Part shown: piece after piece, positions 53,343 through 62,852 of the stretch | Layout: each line of letters opens with the position of its first letter | How positions within the stretch are numbered: position 1 is the first letter of the stretch | Source of the DNA: Marinimicrobium agarilyticum DSM 16975 | Lineage (GTDB): Bacteria; Pseudomonadota; Gammaproteobacteria; Pseudomonadales; Cellvibrionaceae | DNA length: 64,000 nt | Direction: 5' to 3' | Assembly: GCF_000423345.1 (NCBI RefSeq) | Contig: NZ_AUHU01000004.1 | Coordinates: 1 to 64,000, forward strand | Position numbers and translations under genes: made by a program | Notes under the pieces: generated by a model | What the model was told of the DNA's origin: nothing | Seen by the model: only the letters and a program-made list of their open reading frames with translations | Database searches by the model: none

Positions 53343-56300
53343 CTATCGGTTGACGTTCTTGCGGTAGCGCACGCTGTCCATGCCGCCGATGGCCTTGAGG
53401 AGTGCGCGAGTGCTGTTGTCACTCTCGGTCATGATCTGGTCGAGTTGCTGGGCTTCGCAGCTGTAGCTGGAACGCTCCTCGTCCGAGAGCGTGATACTCG
53501 GAATGGCGTAGTCGAAATGCTTGGCGCCGGTGCCCAGGGCAAGGCGGAACATATTGTCGATAAAGCACTGGCGAGTAACGTCCAGCCCGGCAATGGCGTG
53601 CGCAAAGTCCTTGGCCCCTTCGAAGGAAATCTGTTGGCCGTCGTTGACGCTGGTCACGCCGTGTAGCACCCCGTCGAATTCGACAATCAGATTGTTGTAG
53701 TCGACGGTCTGCGGCATCCCCACCGCGTCGAAGTCTTCAAAGCCGCCGCCGAGGGGGTTGATCATTTCCTCGTGGCAGGTCTGGCACAGCGGCGCCGAGG
53801 TCTGGAATTCATACTTCTTGCGGCTGGTGGCGAGTCCGCCGTTGGCCTCAAGGTAGGCTTCCCAGGCCGCGATCTGTTCCTCGCGCACCGCGTCCACGTC
53901 TTCACCACTCAGGGAAATGCCGGTCGGTGGCGCCGGGACATCGTGGCAAAGGAAGGCGCGCCGGGCGTAGGTGGAGCGCAAAATCGGAGCGGTCTCCTGC
54001 TCATGGGCGTTGACCGTCAGGAAGGCGCCGGAGGTGACCAGGCCTGCGCGGCTGACTACACCCGTGACTTTCTGCAGTTGGGTACCGCTGACGCCACTTA
54101 AGCCGTAGAAGCTGGCCAGGGCGTTGTTCACGAACGTGAAATCCCCGTCGTACAGAGCGGTGAAGGGTTCGCCCTCATCAAGAACCACGTGGTTGAAGAC
54201 GGCCCTCACCTCTTGGGCCATGGCTTCGCGCACGTCGGTGGTGAATTGCGGGTAGAGTTCCGGGTCTTTAATCTGGTCAATCACCCGGTCGGTGCGCAGC
54301 CACTGCGCGGCGAAATCGCCAAACTTCACCCGCGCTTGCGGCGTATCGAGCAGCCGATCCACTTGCACTTCGATCTGTGCGCGATTGGAAAGCTCGCCGC
54401 TGCGGGCGGCTTGCAGCAATTCCAGGTCTGGTGTGCTGCCAGTAAACGTAAAGGCGAGAAATGAAGCCAATTCGTAAGGCGTCAACACGTAAGCATCGGA
54501 ATCCAATGGCGCCGCCGGCAGTTCCGGTTCCACCAGGCGAACGCCCGAGACCTGGAAGCGGCTGACAATCAGGTCGTGACCGCCCTCGTACTCTCGGTCT
54601 GCCCCCACTTGTTGGTTGGCCACGGCGGTGTAGTGCTGACCCGTGAGTTCTTCCACCCGGAAGCGGTAGGTTTTGTTGTAGCTGTGGTCCACCAGCACCG
54701 TGGCGATTTCCTGATCGTTGGTGCCGACACGCATGGTTGGCCAGAGTCCTTGGTCGCCCTGCGTACCGCGTACCACCACTTCGATCAGGTTATCGCCGGT
54801 ATATTGAATGCCGTGGCCGCTTTGCCCATAGATGGCAATGGTCTCCGGCGCGGTGTTGTCGATAAAGGTGGTGACCTGACCGTCGGGCTCGTATTGGGGC
54901 TCGGAGGTACCGTTTTCGAGCTCATCCACGGAAATGCCGGTCTCGCTGCGGTACAGGAAGTGGGGCGAGGTCAGCATGGTGCGAATAGCCAGCTTCAACC
55001 CCTCTTTCACGTCACCACCGGTGTATTCAGCGGTGAACATTTCCTGGAAGGCAATGCGTTCGCTATCGGTCAGTGGCCGCCGGAAGACGCGGAAGCCGAA
55101 GTCATCCACCAGGTTGGCGCCGCACTGTTCGGCTTCCATACCGGCGCAGTCAATCACACCCTCGAAATTTTGCTCGGCGAGGAAGTCAGCAATGCGGGAA
55201 GCCACCAGACTATAGGATTGCAGTGAGCCGCTCTCGATACTGGCCATCACATTATTGGAAAAGCCGTTGACCTTGTTGTCTGCGGGCAAGGCGTCGTAAA
55301 CGCTGCGACCGAGATCGGCCAGTACGTCGACGCCGGTGAGGTCTCGCACGGAGTTGACGTACTCTTTCTGCGTGAGAACACGGATGGCGCGAGGGCCATA
55401 GGCTACATCGCAGTCGCCCGGAATACCCGGGGAGGGTTGGCTGCTGGATGAGCTGCTGTTGCCTTGCGCGCTGGACTGGTTGCCCGCACTGCTTTGAGAG
55501 GCGGAAGAGGAGCTATTGGTAGCGCTTGAGCTGTTTGAAACGGCGCTTGAACTCGAGCCATTCGGGGCGCTGGGGCTGCTCGAAGACGAGGCGCTGCTGC
55601 TTGCATTCCAACTGCGAATATAGGCGGCAACGTCATCGGCGCAGCTGCCGGTACAGGCGCCTGCGCCGCCTTCGGGCATCCAGGCGGCGATGTATTGGGC
55701 CAGCGGTTGTGGCTGTTCGCCGGAGGAGTGCCAGTATTCGTTTTTGGTCGCGTCCAGAAAAAAGAAACCATTGCCGCTGGCGCCATGACAGCTCGTGCAA
55801 TTATTGGTGTAGTGGGTTTTGCCAGCCAGCACGTTGCCCGTTGGGGCTGAGCTTGAGGCGCTCGCCCCGCTGCTTGAGGATTGCGAATTGTCCGAAGACT
55901 GTTGTAACCCTTCGGAGCTGCTGTTGCCCTGAGAGCTGCTGGCGGTGTCGGCACTGCTGGAGTTTTGGGGCGGAGGCGCACTGGAGGACTGAGTCTCGGA
56001 GCTCGAAGAGCTGGTCGGGGGTGTCGTCGGTGTGCTGGCACTGGAAGACTGCTGAGGCGGAGGCACAATAATGTCGCCGCTGCTTTGAGAGGAAGCAGCG
56101 GTAGAGGATTCCGTGCTGCTGGCCTCACTGGACTGCCCGCCGCCGCTGCCGGGCTTGGGGAAATCACTTTGAATGTAACTGGCGAGCAACGTCGCGCAGT
56201 CATTGCCGCACAGGGCTGGCTCGCTCAACGGCATGGTATCCGCGATGCGGCGAGTCAGCATGGTGGTGTTGTCGCAGGTGCTGCAGGTTTTTAATTGCCC

Positions 56301-56672
56301 GCCGAGTCCGCCCGCGCCGGCGTCACCGTGACAGCTCGCGCACTGGGCCTGGTACAGGTGTTCGGCCTCCTGCACATCAAAGGTGGGCCCGGCGACCGGG
56401 GGGGTGGCTGGCTCACTGGAAGACTGGTTCCCGGAACCGCCCGGGGTAGTGGGCGTTTGAGGATTATCGGTCGGTGGGTTTTCGCCACCAGGAGCGCTGG
56501 ACTGCGTTGCAGAGCTTTGGGCTCCGTCATCCGAGTTCGTCTCAGTGGGTTGATCGTTGAACTCGGGATCACCTCCGCCGCAAGCCGCCAAGCCCAGAAC
56601 AAGGGCAATGGTGAGAATGGGTTTTGACAGTATTTTTGTGGCTGACAATGACGCGTGCTGCAAACTGGCCAT
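53343..56672 (-). CDS. Large multiheme DUF1592/DUF1588-type lipoprotein with poly-Ser linkers
   Basis: A 1109-residue lipoprotein (lipobox GLAAC, Cys31). Heme c sites: C111ASC114H115, C292TSC295H296 and C963QTC966H967. Two N-terminal cytochrome-like domains are joined by long Ser-rich linkers (about 120-275 and 350-430). The body (about 445-1109) carries the DUF1587/1595/1592/1588/1585 series: VRDLTGVDVLADLG, FGFRVFRRPLTDSERIAF, TPYELASFLAFTFTGSTPDLELL, FTALYDGDFTFVNNALASFYGL, HDVPAPPTGI, DFDAVGMPQ. A beta-rich insert (about 590-715) resembles CBM60. It heads the operon and is probably a surface-anchored oxidoreductase. Confidence 0.88.
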   Translation of the reverse strand: MASLQHASLSATKILSKPILTIALVLGLAACGGGDPEFNDQPTETNSDDGAQSSATQSSAPGGENPPTDNPQTPTTPGGSGNQSSSEPATPPVAGPTFDVQEAEHLYQAQCASCHGDAGAGGLGGQLKTCSTCDNTTMLTRRIADTMPLSEPALCGNDCATLLASYIQSDFPKPGSGGGQSSEASSTESSTAASSQSSGDIIVPPPQQSSSASTPTTPPTSSSSSETQSSSAPPPQNSSSADTASSSQGNSSSEGLQQSSDNSQSSSSGASASSSAPTGNVLAGKTHYTNNCTSCHGASGNGFFFLDATKNEYWHSSGEQPQPLAQYIAAWMPEGGAGACTGSCADDVAAYIRSWNASSSASSSSSPSAPNGSSSSAVSNSSSATNSSSSASQSSAGNQSSAQGNSSSSSSQPSPGIPGDCDVAYGPRAIRVLTQKEYVNSVRDLTGVDVLADLGRSVYDALPADNKVNGFSNNVMASIESGSLQSYSLVASRIADFLAEQNFEGVIDCAGMEAEQCGANLVDDFGFRVFRRPLTDSERIAFQEMFTAEYTGGDVKEGLKLAIRTMLTSPHFLYRSETGISVDELENGTSEPQYEPDGQVTTFIDNTAPETIAIYGQSGHGIQYTGDNLIEVVVRGTQGDQGLWPTMRVGTNDQEIATVLVDHSYNKTYRFRVEELTGQHYTAVANQQVGADREYEGGHDLIVSRFQVSGVRLVEPELPAAPLDSDAYVLTPYELASFLAFTFTGSTPDLELLQAARSGELSNRAQIEVQVDRLLDTPQARVKFGDFAAQWLRTDRVIDQIKDPELYPQFTTDVREAMAQEVRAVFNHVVLDEGEPFTALYDGDFTFVNNALASFYGLSGVSGTQLQKVTGVVSRAGLVTSGAFLTVNAHEQETAPILRSTYARRAFLCHDVPAPPTGISLSGEDVDAVREEQIAAWEAYLEANGGLATSRKKYEFQTSAPLCQTCHEEMINPLGGGFEDFDAVGMPQTVDYNNLIVEFDGVLHGVTSVNDGQQISFEGAKDFAHAIAGLDVTRQCFIDNMFRLALGTGAKHFDYAIPSITLSDEERSSYSCEAQQLDQIMTESDNSTRALLKAIGGMDSVRYRKNVNR

Positions 56673-57323
56673 AGTTCCTTCCGCTTAGTCTCGTGAAAGA
56701 CAGTGTGTTTCGCCTTGTGAAACCAACAGGCTTTTATGTTCTTTGGTGATTGCTTTTCTGTGGCTGGGCGATACGCGGGCTTGAATGCGGACCGCCAGCG
56801 CACCCGCGGTTTACCCAAGCGACTTGCACCGCGGGTGGGCAACGTAGCGCGCAGAAAACTCTGTGGGGTAGGTGACCGGGTGGTGTTGAAAAATTGACAA
56901 TCTATGAGTCAGTTTCCACCGAAACTCCTTGAGCGTCATCATGTTGGCGCTCTCCCAAGTGGCGCCATCGTATATAAAGGTGTGGGGTGTTTGATGGAAC
57001 CGGTTCACAAGGAGGGGGCGGAGTGGTTGGCAAAGTGGGGATAAACCCCATTTTTTTTAGGTTTTTGAGGAGGAACTCACACGCGCCACTTTTAAAGACG
57101 TGGACCTATTAATTTTTCACGTTTTTATGATAAGGCGACAACAGTCGCGGTCCGGTCTTGTGGGATGACCTGGGGCAAAACGCTCGCCGGCCGCGGTTGC
57201 ACCAAATTGACCAGTGTGCCCCCTCAATCGCCCGCTAGCAGTGCGCGTCTGCGGGGGGCCATGGTCAATATGGTATCCTCACTGCTCCCAAACAGAAAAA
57301 CCAATAGTCAGAGGGAGAGAGTG
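56673..57323. other. Long intergenic region between redox operon and esterases
   Basis: This divergent region must hold promoters of the DUF1592 operon (minus) and the esterase pair (plus). It contains a long-spaced perfect inverted repeat (56801-56837) and a weak plus-strand terminator-like hairpin TGGGG-ATAAA-CCCCA followed by T8 (about 57035-57060), whose target is unclear. Short open frames here show no coding character. Confidence 0.55.
56801..56837. repeat. Perfect 9-bp inverted repeat with 19-bp spacer
   Basis: CACCCGCGG (56801-56809) and CCGCGGGTG (56829-56837) are exact inverted copies 128-165 bp upstream of the DUF1592 start. The spacing would put the half-sites close to three helical turns apart, compatible with a dimeric regulator. 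No T-run follows, so it is not a terminator. Confidence 0.5.
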
Positions 57324-58271
57324 ATGAGAGAAAAAGCAATGATAAAAAGCGCCGGTAGGCCAATTCGCCTCGTGTGGATGGCCGCATTGGTGATGTTCTC
57401 AGTGATGGCCGGCGCGGCCGAGAGCGAACGCCCGACAGAATCCCTCCGGCTCTGGCCGGAGCAGGCGCCGGTATCGCCGGATCGGGAGCGCGTTGAAAAC
57501 GGCCGCGTGGTCCAGGTGGATAACCCGAGCCTGACCCCTTATTGGCCCGATAACCCCAACGGCGCCGCCGTGGTGATCTACCCCGGCGGTGGCTATGTCC
57601 GTCTCGCTTACGACAAGGAAGGCATGCAGGCAGTGAAGTGGCTGAACGAGTTGGGGGTAGCTGCTTTTGTGGTCAAATATCGCCTGCAGGAGTACGGCCA
57701 TCCGGCGCCCTTGCTCGACGGTCTGCGGGCGGTGCGTTACGTGCGCACCCATGCCGCCACCTGGGGCCTGGACCCTAAACGGATCGGCGTGCTCGGGTTC
57801 TCCGCCGGGGGACACCTGGCCGGCAGTGTGGCGCTGCGCTCTGATTTTACCCATGACTCGCTGTCTGACGATCCTTGGGGGCGGGTGAGCGCACGGCCGG
57901 ATTTCGCGATGCTGCTCTATCCGGTCGCCACTCTGGAAAAACCCTACGCCCACGAGGGTTCGGTTCATGCGCTGTTGGGGGAAAACCCGACCGACGAGCA
58001 GCGGCGCGAGCACTCGCTGGAACATCAGGCGGAACCGGGCCTACCGCCGCTGTTCCTGGTTCATGGCAATGAGGACGGCAGCGTACCGGTGCAAAATAGC
58101 CTGATGCTGTATCAGGCGGCGTTGCCCCACAGCCCCAAGTCGGAATTACATATCTACCAGACCGACCGCCACGGCTTCGGTTTGTTGCCGGACCAGGGTA
58201 CCGCGTCCAACTGGCCCGAAGCGGCGGCGGACTGGCTTCGTTTTAACGACTTTTTGAACGCTGGCGAGTGA
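57324..58271 (+). CDS. Secreted alpha/beta-hydrolase, acetyl-esterase-like
   Basis: ATG 57324 follows GAGGGAG; an in-frame region upstream is not used. The 315-residue protein has a signal peptide (VWMAALVMFSVMAGAA) and an alpha/beta-hydrolase fold: VIYPGGGYVRLAYDKEG (oxyanion hole), GVLGFSAGGHLAGS (nucleophile), VHGNEDGSVPVQNSLM (acid) and TDRHGFGLLPD (histidine). This is the carbohydrate-esterase-like BD-FAE/xylan esterase branch. It precedes the CE12 esterase by 39 bp, so both likely act on acetylated plant polysaccharide. Confidence 0.85.
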   Translation: MREKAMIKSAGRPIRLVWMAALVMFSVMAGAAESERPTESLRLWPEQAPVSPDRERVENGRVVQVDNPSLTPYWPDNPNGAAVVIYPGGGYVRLAYDKEGMQAVKWLNELGVAAFVVKYRLQEYGHPAPLLDGLRAVRYVRTHAATWGLDPKRIGVLGFSAGGHLAGSVALRSDFTHDSLSDDPWGRVSARPDFAMLLYPVATLEKPYAHEGSVHALLGENPTDEQRREHSLEHQAEPGLPPLFLVHGNEDGSVPVQNSLMLYQAALPHSPKSELHIYQTDRHGFGLLPDQGTASNWPEAAADWLRFNDFLNAGE

Positions 58272-58310
58272 TCGCCCTCTAAAGTAACCGGATTGACCTG
58301 AGAGAAATTT

Positions 58311-59096
58311 ATGATGTTGTCGAACACGTTGATGACCCTTTGCAAGCGAGGCGCCGCTCTGGGCGCTATTGCCGCTTTCCTGATCGGTTGTGCGACCCAG
58401 CCTGAGACCGAACCCCAGAGTACGCCGACCTTGTTTCTTGTGGGGGACTCCACCATGGCGGATCAGCCTCAGGACAAGTACCCGGAGCACGGCTGGGGCC
58501 AGATGCTGCCCGAGTACCTGACCGCTGGCATTGAAGTTGAAAACCATGCCAAAAATGGTCGCAGCACCAAGAGTTTTATCGACGAAGGGCGTTGGCAGGC
58601 GGTGCTGGACTCGTTGGAAGCTGGAGATTTCGTCGTCATCGGCTTCGGCCACAATGACCAGAAAGACTACGACGAAACCCGTTATGCCGCCGCCTGGACT
58701 GACTACCGCCGCAATCTGGAGCGAATGGTGGAGGAAGTCCGGGCCCAGGGTGGGCATCCCATTCTGGTCACCTCCATCCGCCGCCGGGCCTTTGATGAGA
58801 ACGGTCAGCCTGAGGCGACCCTGGGGCAGTATCCGGATGCGACCCGCGCCGTGGCGTACGAGCACAACGTGCCTTTGGTGGATATGAACATCATGACCCG
58901 GCAGATGTTGGTGGACGCTGGCGTGGACGGTTCAGCCGACATCTATATGCAGATCGCCCCCGGGGACTACGCCAACCTGCCGGAAGGAAAGGACGACAAC
59001 ACCCACCTTCAGCGGGCGGGCGCCATGCGCGTAGCCGGCCTGTTTGTGGAAAACGTCAAACGTCAGGGGTTGGCGTTGGCCCGGTATTTGAAATAA
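58311..59096 (+). CDS. CE12-type rhamnogalacturonan acetylesterase lipoprotein
   Basis: A 261-residue SGNH esterase. The N-terminus (GAALGAIAAFLIGC, Cys at about 26) is a lipobox. Catalytic blocks are LFLVGDSTMADQPQ, NHAKNGRSTKSFID, VVIGFGHNDQKDYDETRY and KDDNTHLQRAGAMRVA, the CE12 set with Asp-x2-His. It removes acetyl groups from rhamnogalacturonan I or related pectin and complements the PL10 lyase encoded elsewhere in the window. It is the last accessory gene before rplU. Confidence 0.9.
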   Translation: MMLSNTLMTLCKRGAALGAIAAFLIGCATQPETEPQSTPTLFLVGDSTMADQPQDKYPEHGWGQMLPEYLTAGIEVENHAKNGRSTKSFIDEGRWQAVLDSLEAGDFVVIGFGHNDQKDYDETRYAAAWTDYRRNLERMVEEVRAQGGHPILVTSIRRRAFDENGQPEATLGQYPDATRAVAYEHNVPLVDMNIMTRQMLVDAGVDGSADIYMQIAPGDYANLPEGKDDNTHLQRAGAMRVAGLFVENVKRQGLALARYLK

Positions 59097-59301
59097 GTGC
59101 CCTTTGGGCCGGATTTGAAATGAGCGCGCGCCGCGCCGGGGAAAGCGCCCTTAGGCGCTTGCCATCGGGGGCTGTTTCGCTTACAATCGCCGCCCCTTGA
59201 GGCCCTCCCACGCTGTGGGCCCCGGAGAAAACCTACGACGCAAGCCCCGGAAAGCGCCCGACGCTGCTTCGTGTCGTCCAAACAGAGTCTTTGGAGCAAT
59301 T

Positions 59302-59613
59302 ATGTACGCAATCTTTGAAAGTGGTGGCAAACAGCACCGCGTCGTGGAAGGGGAAACCCTGAAGCTGGAAAAAATCGAAGTGGCCACCGGTGACACCATC
59401 GAATTCGATAAGGTCTACCTGGTTGCCAATGGTGACGACGTTAAAGTGGGTGCGCCCATTGTCGATGGCGCCAAAGTCACCGCCGAGGTCATTAATCATG
59501 GCCGTGGTGATAAAGTGAAAATCATCAAATTCCGTCGCCGCAAGCACTCTATGAAGCGCCAGGGGCACCGTCAGTGGTTCACTGAAGTGAAAATCACTGG
59601 AATCAAAGGTTAA
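59302..59613 (+). CDS. rplU: 50S ribosomal protein L21
   Basis: A 103-residue L21: [58 protein letters not shown]. The preceding 200 bp contain hairpin-forming sequence (AAGCGCC-CTTA-GGCGCTT near 59145-59162) and the leader of the rplU-rpmA operon. ATG 59302 is preceded by TTGGAG. Confidence 0.98.
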   Translation: MYAIFESGGKQHRVVEGETLKLEKIEVATGDTIEFDKVYLVANGDDVKVGAPIVDGAKVTAEVINHGRGDKVKIIKFRRRKHSMKRQGHRQWFTEVKITGIKG

Positions 59614-59627
59614 GAGGAGTTTAGACA

Positions 59628-59885
59628 ATGGCTCACAAAAAAGCGGGTGGTAGTACGCGCAACGGGCGCGATTCCGAAAGTAAACGCCTCGGCGTTAAAG
59701 TCTTTGGTGGCCAGGCCATCCCGGCTGGCGGCATTATTGTTCGTCAGCGCGGCACTCAGTTCCACCCCGGTGTGAACGTGGGTATTGGCAAGGACCACAC
59801 TCTGTTCGCCAAGGCCGAAGGCCGGGTGAAATTTGAGGTCAAAGGTGAGAAGAACCGCCGGTACGTCAGCGTCGAAAGCGCCTAA
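59628..59885 (+). CDS. rpmA: 50S ribosomal protein L27
   Basis: An 85-residue L27 starting [20 protein letters not shown] and continuing [19 protein letters not shown]. It stabilises tRNA at the peptidyl-transferase centre. It lies 14 bp after rplU with AGAGGAG upstream, the standard pair. Confidence 0.98.
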   Translation: MAHKKAGGSTRNGRDSESKRLGVKVFGGQAIPAGGIIVRQRGTQFHPGVNVGIGKDHTLFAKAEGRVKFEVKGEKNRRYVSVESA

Positions 59886-59903
59886 GACGGTTTGCTAAGC
59901 GGT

Positions 59904-59968
59904 TTTCCGCCCTTCGGGCGGAAACACACTTCGGAAAAGCCCTGTCGCACTGTCGATGGGGCTTTTTT
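59904..59968 (+). terminator. Two hairpins between rpmA and obgE
   Basis: TTTCCGCCC-TTC-GGGCGGAAA (59904-59924) is followed by AAAAGCCC ... GGGCTTTTTT (59935-59968), the second with a T-run. The pair ends or attenuates rplU-rpmA transcription before obgE. Confidence 0.8.
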
Positions 59969-59980
59969 GTTGTTCGTTAG

Positions 59981-61198
<1,218 letters not shown>

Positions 61199-61237
61199 CT
61201 CTGTGGCCAGCAAACACAACCAGCGGAACAGCTCAGC

Positions 61238-62365
61238 ATGACAGACAGAAGTTCGGTAACCACCACGCGGCGTTGGGTCGTCAAAATTGGCAGTTCCCTG
61301 CTGACCAACGACGGGCGTGGCCTGGATGTGACGGCCATTAATGACTGGGTCGCGCAGATGGCCGAGCTGCGCAAGGAAGGCATTGAGCTGGTGCTGGTTT
61401 CCTCTGGCGCGGTGGCCGCCGGGCTGACCCGTCTGGGCTGGCATCGCCGGCCCACCGCCGTGCATCAGCTGCAGGCCGCCGCCGCCGTGGGCCAAATGGT
61501 GCTGGTGCAAACGTACGAAACCGCCTTTCAGGCGTTCAATCTGCACACCGCCCAGGTATTGCTGGACCACGACGACCTGTCTTCCCGCCAGCGCTACCTC
61601 AACGCCCGCTCGACCCTGCGTACGCTGCTCGATCTGGGCGTGGTGCCGGTGGTGAATGAGAACGATACCGTGGTGACCGACGAAATCCGCTTCGGCGACA
61701 ACGACACCCTGGGGGCGCTGGTCGCCAACCTGATTGAGGCCGAGTTGTTGGTCATTCTGACCGACCAGGCGGGCATGTTTGACAGTGATCCGCGCTCCAA
61801 CCCCAACGCCAGGCTGTTGCCCGAACTCTCTGCGGACGATCCTTCCCTGGAGGCCATGGCCGGAGGTGGAGGCGCCCTGGGCCGTGGCGGCATGTTGACC
61901 AAAGTGCGTGCGGCCCGGGTGGCAGCCCGTTCGGGCGCGGACACGCTGATTCTCGGAGGCCGCACGGAACGGGCGCTGGTGCGGGCCCGAACCGGTGAGC
62001 CCCTGGGGACATTACTGCATGCGGCCCAGGAACCCCAGGCAGCACGCAAGCGCTGGCTTGCAGGCCAGCTTCAGACCCGTGGCACGCTGGTGCTGGACGA
62101 GGGCGCCGTGCACGTGCTTCGAAACAGCGGCAAAAGTCTCTTGCCCGTGGGCGTGAAGGCCGTGAAAGGTAAATTTACCCGAGGCGATATGGTGGTCTGC
62201 ACCACCGCCTCCGGCGAGGAAGTGGCCCGTGGGCTGGTGAATTACAACGCCGAGGAAGCCCGGAAAATCATTGGCCGGCCCAGCAGTGATATTCTCAACC
62301 TGCTGGGCTACAAAGACGATGACGAGCTGGTGCACCGGGACAACCTGGTCTTGATGGACAGCTGA
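61238..62365 (+). CDS. proB: Glutamate 5-kinase
   Basis: A 375-residue Pro[95 protein letters not shown], and a C-terminal PUA domain (about 280-360). It makes glutamyl-5-phosphate for proline synthesis. It lies 39 bp after obgE. Length is normal. Confidence 0.97.
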   Translation: MTDRSSVTTTRRWVVKIGSSLLTNDGRGLDVTAINDWVAQMAELRKEGIELVLVSSGAVAAGLTRLGWHRRPTAVHQLQAAAAVGQMVLVQTYETAFQAFNLHTAQVLLDHDDLSSRQRYLNARSTLRTLLDLGVVPVVNENDTVVTDEIRFGDNDTLGALVANLIEAELLVILTDQAGMFDSDPRSNPNARLLPELSADDPSLEAMAGGGGALGRGGMLTKVRAARVAARSGADTLILGGRTERALVRARTGEPLGTLLHAAQEPQAARKRWLAGQLQTRGTLVLDEGAVHVLRNSGKSLLPVGVKAVKGKFTRGDMVVCTTASGEEVARGLVNYNAEEARKIIGRPSSDILNLLGYKDDDELVHRDNLVLMDS

Positions 62366-62375
62366 GGGAGCGCCC

Positions 62376-62852
62376 ATGATGAGTTGGAAGTGGGTTCGTC
62401 GGCTGGTTAATTTCTGGCCGCCGCTGTTTTTTACCGGCATCAAGGCGACGCATATCAGTCCGGATTTTCGCCGTATTGAAGTCTCTTTGAAGTTGCGCTT
62501 TTACAACAAAAATTTTGTCGGCACGCAATTCGGCGGGAGTCTGTTTGCGATGACCGATCCCTGGTACATGTTGATGCTGGTGTACAACCTGGGGCGGGAT
62601 TACTTCGTCTGGGACAAGAGCGCCCACATCGATTTTATTGCGCCCGGTCGTGGCGCGGTAAAAGCCGTGTTTGTGCTCGAAGAGGCGACGCTTGAGCGCA
62701 TTCGCGCCCATACGGTCGACGGCAAAAAATACCTGCCAAATTTTGCGATTGACGTGGTCGACGAGCACGGGCTGCTGGTCGCCCGGGTGCACCGGACGCT
62801 CTACGTCCGGGCGAAACCTCACAAGCGTGAGCAGCCGGGCGCAGGGAGTTAG
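62376..62852 (+). CDS. DUF4442 hotdog-fold protein
   Basis: The 158-residue protein shows a hotdog pattern: WPPLFFTGIKATHISPDFRRIEVSLKLRF, then NFVGTQFGGSLFAMTDPWYMLML, DYFVWDKSAHIDFIAPGRG and KYLPNFAIDVVDEHGLLVARVHRTLYVR. This matches DUF4442, related to acyl-CoA thioesterases (GTQFGGSLFAMTD is the central helix). Substrate unknown. Its last codons overlap the end of the opposing AAA gene by 4 bp. Confidence 0.85.
   Translation: MMSWKWVRRLVNFWPPLFFTGIKATHISPDFRRIEVSLKLRFYNKNFVGTQFGGSLFAMTDPWYMLMLVYNLGRDYFVWDKSAHIDFIAPGRGAVKAVFVLEEATLERIRAHTVDGKKYLPNFAIDVVDEHGLLVARVHRTLYVRAKPHKREQPGAGS

Noticed and set aside
56811-57008. 65-codon minus-strand frame upstream of the DUF1592 gene
   Set aside because: No ribosome site, overlaps the palindrome, and no coding character.
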